From Burkholderiales bacterium (GTDB taxonomy: Bacteria > Pseudomonadota > Gammaproteobacteria > Burkholderiales > SG8-39): a stretch of 5,210 nucleotides of DNA. Of this stretch, positions 4,956 to 5,210 are shown one piece after another. Position 1 is the first letter of the stretch. Each line of letters begins with the position of its first letter. The notes below the pieces were generated by a model, which saw only the letters and a program-made list of their open reading frames with translations, was not told where the DNA came from and made no database searches. Location: NCBI GenBank assembly GCA_005777205.1, contig SXNB01000186.1, positions 1 to 5,210 of the forward strand. Direction: 5' to 3'. A program made the position numbers and the translations under genes.

Positions 4956-5210
4956 GGCGCGCCGGGCAGACGCAGGCTAGCAGCGGCGAGCGCGGTGGCG
5001 TCGCACGCAGCGGCGAATATGTAGCGGTCTGGCCTGAGCAACACCGCAGCGAGTCCCTGCGACGCGAGCCAAGCGCCGGCTTCGCCGCCCGGATCGGGCA
5101 GCTGCACCGCGCCGAGCGCGCCCCACGCGAGCGCCGCCGCCGCGCCGGCTCCTTCGAGTGCCGCGCGCGCGCCGAGCACCGCGAAGCGAGCGCCGACCGC
5201 CTCGTCCAGT
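4946..5210 (-). CDS. C-terminal fragment of an FAD-dependent aromatic monooxygenase (MhpA/phenol hydroxylase type), 5' end outside window
   Basis: The minus-strand frame is open from the right edge to TAG at 4946-4948, giving 87 visible residues. It begins LDEAVGARFAVLG and contains GALGAVQLPDPGGEAGAWLASQGLAAVLLRPDRYIFAAA. This matches the C-terminal thioredoxin-like domain of flavoprotein hydroxylases such as 3-(3-hydroxyphenyl)propionate hydroxylase, where the sequence closes with an RPD-x-Y strand. Those enzymes hydroxylate aromatic rings using FAD, NAD(P)H and oxygen in the cytoplasm. The FAD and NAD(P)H motifs lie beyond the window, so substrate and activity are unknown. A possible internal GTG at 5179 is not the start, because homology-like sequence runs through it. 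The last 10 bases overlap the end of dctM tail to tail. The neighbouring TRAP transporter may import a related acid. Confidence 0.7.
   Translation of the reverse strand, partial: LDEAVGARFAVLGARAALEGAGAAAALAWGALGAVQLPDPGGEAGAWLASQGLAAVLLRPDRYIFAAACDATALAAASLRLPGAPQP

Noticed and set aside
1..5210. CRISPR array, tRNA, rRNA, insertion sequence or a clearly new multi-gene system
   Set aside because: No regularly spaced repeats, cloverleaf-like segments, transposase motifs or terminal inverted repeats were seen. The genes belong to known families.

Overview
The window is a high-GC stretch (mostly GC-rich third codon positions) from what looks like a Pseudomonadota genome, most likely a betaproteobacterium of the Burkholderiales type. 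That placement rests on base composition, a bacterial Sat-type ATP sulfurylase, and a DctP-Q-M TRAP transporter next to an MhpA-type flavin monooxygenase. No taxonomic marker is present, so it is an inference.

Layout. (1) 1-503: the 3' part of an ATP sulfurylase gene (sat) that enters from the left. (2) 565-1202: a compact type II toxin-antitoxin operon, with a ribbon-helix-helix antitoxin overlapping a MazF/PemK-type endoribonuclease toxin by one base. It is preceded by a short AT-rich promoter with a perfect inverted repeat. (3) 1203-1347: a gene-free gap with a weak terminator-like hairpin, a perfect 20-bp palindrome that looks like an orphan repressor operator, and a second 6+3+6 inverted repeat. 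(4) 1348-1881: an open but apparently decayed remnant of a MetE-like (cobalamin-independent methionine synthase superfamily) protein. It lacks the N-terminal half and, as judged from memory of the family, at least three internal blocks, including the His-x-Cys metal-binding segment. (5) 1976-4955: a complete tripartite TRAP transporter operon, dctP (periplasmic solute-binding protein), dctQ (small membrane subunit) and dctM (large membrane subunit). A strong 10-bp GC hairpin lies between dctP and dctQ. (6) 4946-5210: the 3' end of a convergent minus-strand gene resembling the C-terminus of MhpA/phenol-hydroxylase-type FAD monooxygenases, overlapping the dctM end by 10 bases.

How the genes fit together. 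DctP would capture an organic acid in the periplasm and pass it to DctQM for sodium-driven import. The aromatic-hydroxylase-like neighbour hints that the solute could be an aromatic or related carboxylate, but nothing in the sequence fixes the substrate. The toxin-antitoxin module, orphan operator and eroded gene between sat and the TRAP operon suggest a junction with a history of insertion and deletion. I see no CRISPR array, tRNA, rRNA, insertion sequence or clearly new multi-gene system. The most interesting material is the orphan palindrome and the serially deleted MetE-like gene.
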